Shown in pieces: positions 11,320-23,555 of a stretch of DNA of 64,000 bases (position 1 is the stretch's first letter; each line of letters begins with the position of its first letter). This DNA is from Kingdonia uniflora (lineage: Eukaryota > Streptophyta > Magnoliopsida > Ranunculales > Circaeasteraceae): the NCBI GenBank assembly GCA_014058105.1, contig JACGCM010000933.1, positions 682,001-746,000 on the forward strand, written 5' to 3'. A program made the position numbers and the translations under genes. The notes below the pieces were generated by a model. That model ran no database searches. It was not told the origin of the DNA and worked only from the letters and a program-made list of their open reading frames with translations.

Positions 11320-13055
11320 CTAAGAAAGCCTATAACCGTCCCCTGACTGCGTAGGTTCCGATCTAGCAAACACGAACCGCCTCTCCCCAGGAATACTAAA
11401 AGTAGCCATCTTCTCGAAACAGTCTAAAGTAACTCGATGTGTCGATAACCAATCCATACCCAGGATGATGTCAAACTTCTGCATCGGTAGTACTAACAGG
11501 TCTGCCGATAAGACGTGACCACAAACAACTATCGGGCAATCTTTATAAATATGAGAGATGGACACCAAAGAATCGAGAGGAGTACCCCCAAAAATCTCAT
11601 CGAGCAATAAAGATGGCTTAAAACACATAGTGCAGAGGAATGCATATGTTATGAATGAATGCGATGTACCGGAATCGAAAAGAACACGCGTGGGCGAAAA
11701 AGAATATGGATCGTACCTTCCACCACAGGTGGAGTGGCGCGAGCACCTCGCCTCCCCATTGCGTACATCATACCTTGTCCGCGGCCCTGACCCTGGCCTT
11801 GCTACTATCCCAAATACTGCGATCTCTGTACACCCGGATGGCCTTGGACTAGCTGTCTACTTTGTGGACCCTGAAACTGTCACTGTGGAAATTGCTAAAT
11901 TTGCTGCGGTCACGGCTGATAACCAATTGGACTCTAAAACTGTCTTAATGGCTGTGGACCTCTGGCTTGCTTAGGATAATGCTGCTTTACATGCCCCGTC
12001 TCTCCGCAGTTCTAACACTGACGAGAAGCAAGTTGTGCTCTCTCATAATACTGCCCGCCCATAACTCTAGCTGTGGTACCCTCCAACCTCTTCCTCTTCA
12101 AACTCAAGTTATCGTACTGAGTCTGAACTGCCTTGCCCTTATCGGGTCTTTGGTCCTGTCTCTGCTGGCCCCTCAAGTTCTTGGATTTGCGATCCATGAT
12201 ATCGTTCTGATCTAAAGCCAAAGCTTTAGACAAAACCATTCTATATGTACTGGCACCGGAAGTAATCAAGAACTTCCTAAAATATGGACGAAGACCCTTC
12301 AGGAACTTCATCTTCCTCTATTCTTCATCCTTAACAATGAATGGAACGTAGCAAGAAATCTTGCTAAATCGCTGATCGTACCTCGATATGCTCATATCGC
12401 CCTGCTCCAACATATTGAACTCAGAAATACAGACGTCTCTATAACTCTACGGATAATACTGATCGAAGAAATGATCCTGGAAGGATGCCCAACGTATCGG
12501 AGTCTCCACTATGGTCCTCTTGGTTGTATCCTACCAATGATCTGCCTCGCCTTGAAGTAGATACGTTGCAAGTGTCACCCGCTGAACACTTCATCTTGTA
12601 CAAAGTCTTCTCAATCGACTTGAACCATGCCTCAGCCTCAGAAGGAACTAACGTGCCAGAAAATGTAGGATGTTTATATCTCTAGAGCTGCCCAAAGTAA
12701 CTGTACTCTCTATCCACTGGGCACTTAGCCTATTGAAAATATATTGTAAAACCCTTTATGAACTGTTTCATCTCTGCTAAAACACCGGAAACGGCTGTAA
12801 CTGGTAAAATACTTGCCTGCTCTGGAATTATTAGAGTAGGTGGGGTACCATGATGAATCTGTACCCCTGATAATATCCCCACACTAACCCTAGCCTCGGA
12901 AACTATCTGCTCATTCTAAATAATCAGAACAGATCCCAAACTTTCCTTACTAATCACTGGCACACCAGCTACTGCACCACTGTACCACTGTATAAACCCT
13001 CGCGAATGCCCACACGGGTCCTTGCGCGACCTCTGCTTCTGACACCTCTAGCCAT
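11320..13055 (-). pseudogene. Tekay 2: gag and aspartic protease
   Basis: Gag probably starts at the minus ATG at 13055 with a basic run (MARGVRSRGRARTR). The capsid part is broken by stops. Residues FLKGLRPYFRKFL lie near 12300, a zinc-knuckle remnant (CGETGHVKQH) near 12000-11965, and the protease active site (LFDSGTSHSF) near 11690-11650, followed by ILGMDWLSTHRVTLDC near 11470. Gag forms the particle, the knuckle binds RNA, and the protease cleaves the polyprotein. The usual Gypsy gag-protease layout is kept but the frame is not. Confidence 0.82.
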
Positions 13056-13217
13056 CTGTACAAATAAAAGGACCACAACTCAGGAAAGGAGGAAAGGAAT
13101 AGGAAACAAAAAGGAATACGATAAAATGCGTAAAATCCGAAAAGAATCGATCCTAACTCCGTCTAAAGAATAACTTGTCATATGATTTACAAGAACAGGA
13201 ATAAGGATTAACCTAGA

Positions 13218-13228
13218 CTCTGTTACCA
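13218..13228 (-). other. primer-binding site of Tekay 2
   Basis: The minus strand reads TGGTAACAGAG four bases inside the 5' LTR. This is one base from the initiator tRNA-Met complement seen in copy 1 at 96-106. Confidence 0.8.
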
Positions 13229-13232
13229 AGTC

Positions 13233-15786
13233 TGTCATGCCCCAAAATCTAATAATCGGTAAGCTTGACCAATTACTAGATTCGAAGCTGTGTAGGTCGG
13301 GGAATCCCCAGATTTGCCCCACAAGCAGCCGAGCCATAGACAAATTCAGGCTCAGTCATTCACTTAAGCAATAATCATCAGAATAAAGAAGGAATAATAA
13401 AATGGAAGCGAAAGTTATATATACATATCAGACTGAAATCATAATACAATATCTCGAATAAAGTACAACAACATATGCTAAGATTACATACAGAAAGTCT
13501 AAACTAAAGAAGATCTGCAGCGGCAAAACTGGCTCTTATCAAGCTGAAGCTCACAACAATCCAATCTACTAAACCTCTGAAAGGGGGGAAAATACGAGAG
13601 TGAACAAAACCACGGCTCACTAATAACCCAATAGAGCTAAATAATATACTAATATAATAGGTGCAGGAGAAAGGAGTAAAGTGAATGAGATAGAGTAAGT
13701 TTAAAAGTAAAAGAGAAGTAAACTAAGTGATTATGATCCAGATTAAAGAGTTATAAGAACAGAAGAATAGAGATAGGAGTTTAAAGAAAAGGAATAGTGC
13801 TAATGAATAATGATATGTGATGATGATATGATATGACATGATAGACTGGGATAATCCCACAATTATCCCAAATGCTATATGCTTTAATATTTTAAAACAT
13901 ATTCACAATCCTATTATAATATTGGTTGATCAACCGCTAGCCTGTTTATCTTAAAGAGATCTGTTAAGGGGATACAATGGGTACGATTTTTGTCAAGCTC
14001 GACCAAGCTAGTGGATACTCACTTGATCAAAGTGTTTCGGGTTTTTCAACCCACGGAGCCAACGCCCAAACTTTATTTTCATTCTAAGGAATTTCAACCT
14101 CACCGAGGATAAGTCTAGCACCGGATTTAGACTGTCTTATACTTCCCAGACTCCCGGATGGGTATTAAAGGTATGATAGTTTTCACAGACAATTCTTTAC
14201 CTACTATTTTAACCTGATTTAGGATACCTGCGATCCTATCAGAGGTTAACTGATGTTGAGCTGTGTTATGTATCTGATCTCGTTAAGTTAAAAGAGCTTT
14301 ACATGATTTAAAGATGTAACAGATCCCAAGGATTAAAATACAGCAGCCATAAACCCGACATCACACATAGGATGACCACCTACATAAGAGCATGGCAAAC
14401 AATCCTAATAATAGAATAAATAGTGACTCAATTGCACCATCTATACCTTGATGAAACTACAACCTAACTGTCACCACAACAACATACATCAGTCTTTAGA
14501 AGACCGAAACCAACAACAAGAACACAACTACGAGAATTCCATACTAACCGCTTCTAACTAAACCCAAAGCCCAATGCAGCTATAAACCAAGTTACAGAAT
14601 AACTAATATATAGGTTAACAATATATACTGAGAAATATAATATCAGATCGTAACTAAATCACAAGCACCTCTCTACATAGATTACTACTCTGATCAACAG
14701 CTATTAACTAGCTGCGGAATTTAGAAATAAAGGGGAGCTCGCCTGATAATTATCTCGAGTCCTGACAAAACAAAAACCAGAACTCCAAAGCCCAGAATTA
14801 GCGATACGGCTAACAGAATACAGGACAAGCTACAACAGACAATCGTAACATTAATTAATCAAACAATAAAGGAAACCAATCAATAACCCAAACCCTAGAA
14901 ATCAACCCAACCTCTAATCGGACAAAAAGAACGGAAATGAATATGGAAATTACTCACCAAGGATAAAGGTGAAGATCATGGCGAAGAATCGGCGAGTGAG
15001 GGAACAGATTGGATTCGAATTAGGAAAGAGGGGATTCAATTTGGGAGAGAGAGAGTGAGAGAGTGTTTGAAGTAAAAGAGAAATGAGGTTAAATGACCCA
15101 ACATATAGCTAAAAAATGCACCTCTATTCGAATAGGATATGTTTCTATTCGAATAAAACGAAGTAGGTAGAACCTTGTTCGAATAGAAATAAACTTGTTC
15201 AAACAGAATAGAACATGATGAAATCAACTAAACATAGATTTATTCGAACAGAAGAAAATGTTGCTCGAACAAGGAAGAATCTATTCGAACAAAAGATATT
15301 TCTATTCGAAAAAAAAAAATAGATAGGAACATATTCGAACAGAGTCAAGGTTGTTCTAACAGGAAAAATTAGTTATACACATATTCAAACAGAAAAGGGT
15401 CTGTTCCAATAGAATGGGACAGTTAAGCCCTAGAACACAAAAAATTAAAGATTCCTTCACGAAAAACAGATAGAAACCAAGGAAAAACCACGGATCCTCC
15501 CCGGATCACACCGCACCACAAACACTACTGCACAAACACCACCACCAACCCCACAAAGGGTTTCCCAAAACCACAACACAACCACCTCCTCCTAGTAACC
15601 ACTAAAGCACTGAAGACTCAAAAAAAGGAATCTAACTCTAAAAGCCCACCCGAAAGGAATAAAATGGATGCGTAATGGATAAAAGGAATATATGCAGGAT
15701 ATATGCGGAAACTTAATGGATATGAATATGCATAGAAGGAATATATGCTAAAAAAATAAAAAAATAAAAAAATATGGGTCATTACA
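13233..15786 (-). mobile_element. 5' LTR of Tekay 2
   Basis: A 2,554-bp repeat from tgtcatgcccc to gtcattaca (plus strand), homologous to 5821-8351. A PBS follows it on the minus strand and the gaaag target copy lies at its outer edge. An array of TTCGAA-like cores at 15120-15410 parallels the one in the other LTR, with several cores degraded to TTCAAA or ATTCGAA forms. Confidence 0.92.
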
Positions 15787-17581
15787 GAAAGTAATGGTGT
15801 CATCATGGTGTCTAGTAAATAGAGAGGAATCTGAAGGGGTTGTTCGAAACCCAAGAGTAATAAGACCATGTAGAAGCTCCTCATACCAGGCTCTTGGAGG
15901 TTTTTTAAGACCATAAAATGACTTGTGCAATTTGCATACAAAAGATGGATGATCAGAGTTAGTAAAACATGGTAGTTTAGTCATATAAACATCTTCTTGT
16001 AGATGGCCATGGAGAAATGTATTAGTGACATCAAGTTGTTTGATTTCCTAGTTAAATTGTACTGTTATGGACAAGACCAATATGATTGTTGAAGGCTTTG
16101 CAGCAGGGCTAAAGGTTTCAGTAAAGTCAATACATTGAACTATCCCTTGACCACTAACCTTGCTTTATATCTCTTAATTGCCCTATCTGATTTTTCTTTA
16201 ATTTTGAAGACCCACTTGCAACCAACAATGTGTTGTTGAGAAGATGGAGGATCTAAAGACCATGTGCCATTGGCTTGGAGAGCATTAAATTCAGTTATTA
16301 TAGTTGTTCTCCAATGTTCATCTTTGACAGTTAGAAAGTAACAAGTAGTTACAGTGTATATGTCCTTTGAGATAGATGAGGAAATAGGGTGCGCTTTTAC
16401 AAGTAACATCTTTAGTTTATAGATACTATTCTTTGATCTGGTGGACATTGTGTGTGTGGATATTATGGAGTGTTGGTTTCTGGAGGATTGTCTAGATTGT
16501 ACTCTTGATGCAGTGACAGTGGGCAAAATAGTGGTTGAGATTGTATCAGTAGGTAGAACATCTCCTTGGATAGTAGTTGCAGTAGTAGGTTGTAGGATAG
16601 CTTGTGATGTAGTTATATTAGTAGGTAGAGTAATTTTTGGGGCTGTAATAGAGGGTAGTATAGGTTGTGAAGTTGTTGCTTGTGTTTGAGAATTGAAAAT
16701 TTAGATATTTGAGGATGTATTTTAGACAGAGGCTATGGTTGGAGATGGATTAAAAGAGGTATTTAGAAGAAGGAAAACAAGGTAATGTTAAGGGCAGTGT
16801 GAAATTAGGAGTGGATGAGATAGGAGTGATGATTGTAGTAGTGGATTTAAAAGGAAAGAGATCATCATTAAAGACTATATGCCTAGAAAGATATATTCTA
16901 CCAGTGATAGTATCTAAGCATCTATAGCCTTTATGAGATAGACTAATACCCAAGAAAGACACAAGGTTTACTTCTGGGTTCAAGTTTACGCTTAGCATAA
17001 GGTTTTAACCAAGGATAGTAGGCACAACTGTAAACTTTTAAAAATAGATAGTCAGGTTGTCGACTGAACAATTTTTCCCAGGGAGAGATATTGTTGATAG
17101 ATTTGGAAGAAAGTCTTTTTATAAGATAGACAGAGGTATGAAAAACTTCAATCCAATATGAAAGAGGAATATTGCTTTGAGAAAATAAAGTTCTACTTAA
17201 GTAAACTATGTGTCTGTGCTTCCTCTCTTTACTATACCATTTTGCTCAGGTGTGTGAGGGCATAAAAACTGATGAGTGATACCATGTGTGGATAAAAAGG
17301 TTTTGAAGGCAGTGATAGTGAATTCACCCCCTGCATCTGACCTCACTACTTTGATTTTTGTATCAAGTTGATTCTCAACTTGTGATTTGAATTTGACAAA
17401 AATATGAAAGAATTCTGATTTGGTGTAAAGAGGGTATATCCAACAAAATTTACTCCAATCATCAAGAAAGCTAACATAATATTTGAAACCTGAAATAGAA
17501 GGTTGGGGTGAAAACCCCATAGGTCTGCGTGAATGATTTGTAAAGCTTTAATTTGTAGATTTGACATAACAAGATTGAAAG
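15787..17581 (-). pseudogene. Copia 1: integrase and N-terminal half of RT
   Basis: On the minus strand, from 17581 leftwards: the integrase core begins (HADLWGF near 17520, YYVSFLDDWSKFCWIYPL near 17480-17430), with the second Asp in VRSDAGGEF near 17340 and the Glu box HTPEQNG near 17250. The C-terminal part follows (FLGISLSHKGYRC, HIVFNDDLFPF near 16970-16850), then a linker. RT begins with FNALQANGTW, GCKWVFKIK and YKARLVVKG near 16290-16140 and FVCKLHKSFYGLKKPPRAWYEEL near 15940-15870. It is cut at 15787 by Tekay 2. Stops occur after VKRGSTDT and elsewhere. Confidence 0.88.
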
Positions 17582-17586
17582 GTAAA

Positions 17587-18277
17587 TGTAGAAATAATTT
17601 TTAAAGAAAGCCTGTAATTAGCTTTCCCTTTCCCTTTTTGTAATTCAGAATAGGAGCTACAGTACTTCAAGCTGCTATAGTATCTTCGAGTAACAACGGC
17701 TACAGTAACTTAAAACAGTAAGTTCGATTCCACAAAAGTTAGGTCGAAGCAACAAAAAGATTCAATCTCAGGTAAATAACAACAGTAACAATAATTTCAA
17801 ACTTTGCAACAGCAACCACGATTGATCTGAAAGAGTAACAAGATGATTAGCGCTCAAGGCGTGGGTCATACTCTCTTTAAAGAGTATCTCAAGTACTCTC
17901 CCAGGATACAACGAGCATATACGGTAGCTTCGCCGGAAGTCTACGTAAAGAAATGAATGAGTTTGCACCTTAAGTATGAACCATTTTTAGAGAGAGAAAG
18001 AGAGAAGACGATGTACAATAGTTTTGTGTTGTGTGTTGATAGTAGGAGGAAGGAAGGTGTTTATAGATGTAAACACAATGGTTATCATCACGTCTCACGT
18101 CCATAACGTTCTTTGAATGCATATGTTACTCCCTAAAGATTAGGTTTTCTAAAGGAATAGCCGTTTGAATAATGAATTAGATAAAAGACCCACTTTAAAT
18201 GATAACAAAGGCCTCAAGACCATGCCCAAACTTAAGCCCAAGTCCAAGGTCAAATAAGTTTTTGAAATAACCCAACA
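17587..18277 (-). mobile_element. 3' LTR of Copia 2
   Basis: A 691-bp LTR; minus strand begins TGTTGGGTTATTTC and ends in TTCTACA. The minus-strand AGTAGGGGAT purine tract lies next to it at 18287-18278. It is homologous to 22843-23550 with small indels, for example one fewer ctacagtacttcgagctg-type unit near 17660. Confidence 0.92.
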
Positions 18278-18829
18278 ATCCCCTACTTTTAAAAAACTCT
18301 CTGAATGAGAAAAGAAACGAGATAACGGTTTTGATATATAGAGATGTACATAAGTAAAGGTATCCTTAGACTTGAACCTTTACGTAGTAGACAATCTTCA
18401 ACGCATAAGAATAATAGGTGATCAGAGTCTTGAACTCATTATTCACTTTTATACAGTGAGGAAACCACATACAACCCTACCTGGTACAATTCCTAAATGC
18501 CAGCACATTTTGGCCATGTACTTAATCCCAGTATAGGTGAAGGCTTTAGAGAAGTTAGCCTAATTTCTCATAGGAAGCGGCCGCACTTCCACAATCACCT
18601 TGGTGAGTCTATTAAGAGTATTCTTGTAGCTAGACACCCCACTCAAAGAATGAGATATAGAACTCATTAAGAGTTTAAGAAACTCAGCCTAATATTTGCT
18701 TAAAGATATCATGTATATTTACATTTATGTACAACGAGATGAACTCTGGAGAGACAAGCTCCTTATTTGCATGATTCTATATCATAGTGATTTGTTTTCC
18801 CCATTAAACCTATTTCTTGGGATTTTCAG
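18278..18829 (-). other. Copia 2 noncoding tract between pol and polypurine tract
   Basis: No open frame is seen. The sequence 18355-18641 is strikingly similar to 63370-63663 next to the Copia 4 LTR. Shared blocks include aaaggtatcc, acttgaacctttacgtag, atcagagtcttgaactcatta and cacaatcaccttggtga. A short inverted repeat GGAAG...CTTCC surrounds cggccgca at 18575-18592. Conservation without coding suggests a structural or regulatory RNA role; that is an inference. Confidence 0.55.
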
Positions 18830-18841
18830 TCATTTAGGTTG

Positions 18842-20142
18842 GGTTCCCACCACTTGTGATTCTATAACAGGCTTTAGCCCCATACCTAAGGATGTGCTCC
18901 ACACTTTATCACGAGACAGTCCTTTCATTAAAGGATCTGCCAAGTTGTTTTCCGATCTTATAAAATCAACTGTAACAGTACTTGATGTGAGGTAACCTCT
19001 CATCATACTATACTTGCGACGTATCACTAACTTCTTACCATTATAGTAATTGTTCTGTACTCTGGCTATTACAGCAATACTATCTGAGTGGATCAGTATC
19101 GGCGGTATAGGCCTACTCCATAAAGGAATATAAGGCAAGAGGTCTTTTAACCAACTTGCCTCCTCACTAGCTGTAGCTAGTGCTACTAACTCAGACTCCT
19201 AGTCGACTGAGCTAGAATTGTTTGTTTCTTGGATCTCCAAGAAACTGCCCCTCCAACTATACTAAACACATATCCGCTGGTGGCTTTGGAATTATCCGAA
19301 AATGAATTCCAATCTGCATCGGTAAATCTATCAAGGACCGCGAGAAACTTCTGATAGTGTAAACCCAAGTTCATGGTCCTTTTCAGGTGCCGCATAACTC
19401 GATCAATAGCATCCCAATGCGCCAAACTTGGTTTACTTGTAAATCTACATAGAATCCCTACAACATAAGCTATATCGGGTCTAGTACAGTCCGCAACGTA
19501 GCGAAGGCTACCAATAATACTTGCGTATTCTTTCTGTCTAACTGCCTCCCCCAAGTTCATTAAAAGTTTAACTTGTGGATCACAAGGAGTAAAAGAAGGT
19601 CTACGGTTAAAATATTTGTACTTCTTCAAGATCTTCTCAATATAATAAGATTGGTCAAGAGTAATACTAGTGTCTGTGTGTGTGATCTTCAAGCCTAAAA
19701 TTACACTAGCCTCGCCTAGGTCCTTCATATTAAAATTATTATTAAGTATGGTTTTGGTCCCTAAAATGATATCAAGTGTAAAACCAAAAATAAGTAGATC
19801 ATCAACGTATAGACATATCATAATACAACTTTTACCAGATACTTTATAATATAGGCATTTATCAACAACGTTAATCTTAAAACTATTTGTAAGATGTAAT
19901 TGGTCGATTCTGTCGTGCCACTATTTTGGAGCTTGCTTTAGATTGTATAAGGTATTGTTCAGCTTGCAGACTTTGTGTTCCTCACCAGGTACCACGAAGC
20001 CTTCAGGCTGATCCATATATAATTCCTCTTAAAGCTCTCTATTTAAAAATACAGTTTTTACATCCATTTGGTGAATAAACAAATCGTGCATGGCAGCAAC
20101 GGCCAATAATACTCTAATGGTTGCCACACGAGTAACTAGGGA
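18842..20142 (-). pseudogene. Copia 2: RT catalytic half and RNase H
   Basis: The minus frame 19821-19186 begins with the RT catalytic box (CLYVDDLLI), then MKDLGEASVILGLKI, YIEKILKKYKY, ASIIGSLRYVADCTRPDIAYVVG and the RNase H entry FTDADWNSFSDNSKATSGY. It ends at a stop shortly after QTILAQST. The RNase H C-terminus continues at 19138-18830 (ILIHSDSIAVIARVQN, RRKYSMMRGYL, VDFIRSENNLADPLMKG). The segment 20142-19825 encodes the RT centre with stops. Key residues are kept in the longest frame, but the stops abolish function. Confidence 0.88.
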
Positions 20143-21557
20143 TTATGTGTCAAAGAAATCAATATTTTCCTTTTGTACATATCCCTTTGCTACAAGTCTT
20201 GCCTTATATTTATCTATAGTACCATCTAGTTTAAGTTTTCTCTTTAATATCCATTTACACCCAATATAACGACTACCAGGAGGTAAGTTAACTAAGTCCC
20301 AGGTTTTGTTTGAAGTAAGAGAATCCATTTCATCATTAATGGCCTCTTGCCACAAATCAACGTCACTTAAGGTTAACGCTTCCCTGATAGTATTGGAGTC
20401 CGATTCTAAGGTATGTACAACAAAATCATTACCAAAATCCTTAGCAATCTTTAAACATTTTCCTCTATGAAGTTCTGGGTCTGTATCATGAGAATCAACA
20501 GCTCTAGGAACGTTTACTTGAGGTACATTAGGGGTCGAAGATGTAGAAGGTTGAGAACCCCCACTACTACCCCCACTGTTCCTCAGTAAGTAGGGAAACT
20601 TGTCCTCATAGATATTAACATCTAGTGATTCAATAATTACATTATTCTTAATATCAAAAAACCTGTAAGCTATACTGTTAATAGCATAGCCAATGAAAAC
20701 ACATTCTAAAGCTCTACTAGCTAGTTTTATCCGTTTAGGATCAGGTTTACGAACATAGGCTAAACAACCCCAAACCTTAAAATAGCTAACATTAGGTTTT
20801 GTTTTTCTCCAAATTTCATAAGGTGATAATTCAGATGTGATATGAGGAATACGGTTTAAAACATGGCAAACAGATAATAAGGCTTCACCCCATAAAGATT
20901 TGGGTGATCCAGAACTAAGTAAAATAACAACTTTCAACTCAGTATAAGTTCTATTTTTATATTCAGCTTTACCGTTATATTCTAAAGAATAAGGAGCAGT
21001 AGTTTCATGTATAATCCCTAAGGATTCATACAAGTTTTAAAATTCATGTGAATCATACTCTATGCCTCTATTACTATGAAATCTATTAATGTGTCTATCA
21101 AACTAATTTTTCACCTCTGTTACATATGTCTTAAACATATCTATAGCTTCCTTTTGTGACGCATTAGGTAAACCTGAGTATAGTTTGAGTGATCATCTAT
21201 AAAAGTTATAAAATATCTTTTACTATTTCTAGTTAATGTACCGTCCATTTCGCAAATATCAGAGTGTACTAAATCCAAAAGTTGTGATTCCCTTACAACA
21301 CTTTTATGTGAGGTTTTAGTAATCTTAACATGACTACAAGATTGACATTTATCAAAATCATTTAAATCTACTTTAGGGATCATACCTAGTTTACTCATAT
21401 TGTGTACTAGCTTCTTGTTAACATAACATAGTTTAGAGTGCCAAATATTAAAAGAAGACAATAAGTAAGCAGAAGAAGATTTATTCATTTCAATGCTCAA
21501 TTTGAATATTCTATTACAAGCAAAACTCTTTCCCACAAAAATCCCACCCTTAGTCAA
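20143..21557 (-). pseudogene. Copia 2: integrase and RT N-terminus
   Basis: The minus frame 21557-21141 carries the GAG-pre-integrase zinc region (NIWHSKLCYVNKKLV, FDKCQSCSHVK) and core entry (LVHSDICEMDGTL, YFITFIDDHSNYTQVYLM). The frame 21033-20143 (296 codons) continues with the Glu box (APYSLEYNGKAEYKNRTY, where PxQNG is more usual), the integrase tail (YFKVWGCLAYVRKPD, ECVFIGYA) and the RT start (LWQEAINDEMDSL, GCKWILKRKLKLDGT, YKARLVAKGY). A shift near 21100 separates the two frames. Confidence 0.9.
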
Positions 21558-21701
21558 AATGTACTAATCTGAGCCAATGGTCTGTTGAAATCCTGCCTTA
21601 TTGAGAAGATAGCCAAAAACAAGATTCTTCCTCATTTCAAGAGTGTGCATCACATTCTTCAGAGTCACTATCCTTCCAGAGGTAAATACCAGTTCAACAT
21701 C

Positions 21702-22814
21702 TCAAGTGCCTAGCACTTTGGTACAATAGGAATCCCCAAGTAGCACCTTATGGTCTTCAGTTTCCTTATAGGTCTTGAACCAATTGCATTCATAACATAC
21801 ATGCCTAGAAGTGCCCGAATCAGCCCACCACCCGTCGGTTCCACCGACTATGTTGATCTCCGTGATCATAGCCACTAAGGGCTCTTCGGTAACGTTCACC
21901 TGAGCAACAGGTTTGCGGTTTTGACAGTTTCTAGATATGTGTCCAGGCTTATTACAGTTGAACCACACAATAGAAACTGTTTCATTATTTGGTGGGGCTT
22001 TTTGGTTCGTTCCCTTATTAGGATTCTGGTGTCCATTTTTCTGACGGTTATTCGGATTACCACCGTTAGGACGGTTGTTCCAATTACCGCCATTCTTAGC
22101 CTTGAAAGGTTTCCCTTTAGGTTTCAGATGGACCTTCCCTTTGGCTTAAACCAAAAGGATTTCCTCTTTTAGGTCTTGATTTCTAGATTCTTTTTCAACC
22201 CTAAGACGAGTAATCGAGTTCTCCATGGTAAGTTCCTTTGATGTGTGTCGCAAGATATTTTTATAGTCTTTTTAATTATGCGATAATTTGTCAATCATCA
22301 CGGCAACCTGAAATTGTTTATTAAGAGGTATCCCTTCGAACACGATCTCATGCGCAATTCGTTGCAACTCATGTGATTGGGTAATTACCGACTTATCGTC
22401 GACCATAGTGATATTGAGATATCGGCTTATGGCAAACTTTTTAAAGCATGCCTCTTCTGTATCATACTTCCTCTATAATGCTTCCCAAACCGCTTTAGCA
22501 GTTTTGAATTGTAGATAATAATCGTACAGTTCGTCTGCTAGACCGTTCAGAATGAAATTATGGCATATGAAGTCAGCCTTAGTCCAGTTCGAAATTGATT
22601 CTAAGGTTTTGTCATATTCGTTTGTAATCAGGTCAGAGTCTATCGCAGGTACAGGAATGGGAGGTTCAATAAGGCATTCTTTTTCTAGAACATAAGCCAT
22701 TTCCTTAAGTGTGAGAAAAAAAAACATTTTGTTCTTCCATCTCTTGAAGTTGAGACCATCAAACCTAGAGGGTTTGTTAGAGTCAAACTTTAGCACTTCT
22801 GAGGTAAGAACCAT
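21702..22814 (-). pseudogene. Copia 2: gag and protease
   Basis: Gag starts with ATG at 22814, only 28 bp inside the 5' LTR. The 113-codon first frame has the usual Copia Gag opening (FDGLNFKRWKNKMFFFL, then FICHNFILNGLADELYDYY). After stops, a zinc knuckle is seen near 21965-21925 (FNCNKPGHISRNC); its first Cys position reads Trp. The protease active site follows (WWADSGTSRHVC near 21830-21795) with the catalytic DSG intact. The gag part also contains a basic Asn-rich stretch near 22000-22100. Confidence 0.85.
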
Positions 22815-22842
22815 ATTACAGATAGTAGATACTCTTTAAAAT

Positions 22843-23550
22843 TGTAGAAATAATTTGTAAAGAAAACTTGTAATTAGCTTTCCCTTTCCTTTTAGTTATT
22901 CAGAATAGCAGCTACAGTACTTCGAGCTGCTACAGTACTTTGAGCTGCTGCAGTATCTTCGAGTAACAACAGCTACAGTAACTTAAAACAACAAGTTCGA
23001 TACCACAAATGTTAAGTTGAAGCAACAAAAAGATTCGATCTCAGGTAAATAACAACAACATCAACAATTTCGAACTTCGCAACAACAACCACGATTGATC
23101 TTAAAGAGTAACAAGATGATTAGCGCCCGAGGCGTGGGTCGCACTCTCTTTAAAGAGTATCTTAAGTACTCTCCTAGGATACAACGAGCATATACGATAG
23201 CTTCGCCGGAAGTCTACGTAAAAAACTAAATGAGTTTGTACCTCAAGTATGAACCATTTTTAGAGAGAGAAAGAGAGAAGACGATGAACAGTAGTTTTGT
23301 GTTGTGTGTTGATAGTAGGAGGAAGGAAGGAATTTATAGATGTAAACACAATGGTTCTCATCACGTCTCAGTTCCATAACGTTCTTTGAATGCATACGTT
23401 ACTCCCTGAAGATCAGGTGTTCTAAAGGAATAACCGTTTGAAGAATGAAGTAGATAAAAGACTCATTTTAAATGATAACAAAGGCCTCAAGCCCATGTCC
23501 AAACTTAAGCCCAAGTCCAAGGTCAAATAAGTTGTTGAAATAACCCAACA
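22843..23550 (-). mobile_element. 5' LTR of Copia 2
   Basis: A 708-bp LTR that on the minus strand runs from TGTTGGGTTATTTC to TTCTACA. The bases following it on the minus strand are ATTTTAAAGAGTATC, not the tRNA-Met complement used by the other elements here. The same kind of sequence follows the Copia 3 LTR. Confidence 0.92.
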
Positions 23551-23555
23551 GTAAA

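Larger units (their letters stand above)
5821..15786 (-). mobile_element. Tekay 2: full-length Tekay/Del-type chromovirus
   Basis: A 9,966-bp Ty3/Gypsy element on the minus strand, with LTRs at 13233-15786 (5') and 5821-8351 (3') and a perfect target duplication gaaag at 5816-5820 and 15787-15791. Domain order on the minus strand is gag, protease, RT, RNase H, integrase, chromodomain, which is the Gypsy order. The large LTRs, the tRNA-Met PBS and a C-terminal chromodomain point to the Tekay (Del) clade. It landed in the RT gene of Copia 1. The LTRs show many point differences by eye, and every domain carries stops, so the insertion is not recent. Confidence 0.92.
17587..23550 (-). mobile_element. 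Copia 2: full-length Copia element nested in Copia 1
   Basis: A 5,964-bp Ty1/Copia element on the minus strand. LTRs are at 22843-23550 (5') and 17587-18277 (3'), and a perfect gtaaa target duplication lies at 17582-17586 and 23551-23555. It lies in Copia 1 between the protease and the integrase core. Gag, protease, integrase, RT and RNase H follow in Copia order, then about 550 bp of noncoding sequence before the polypurine tract. Large frames are still open (296 and 211 codons), so it is better preserved than its host. Confidence 0.92.
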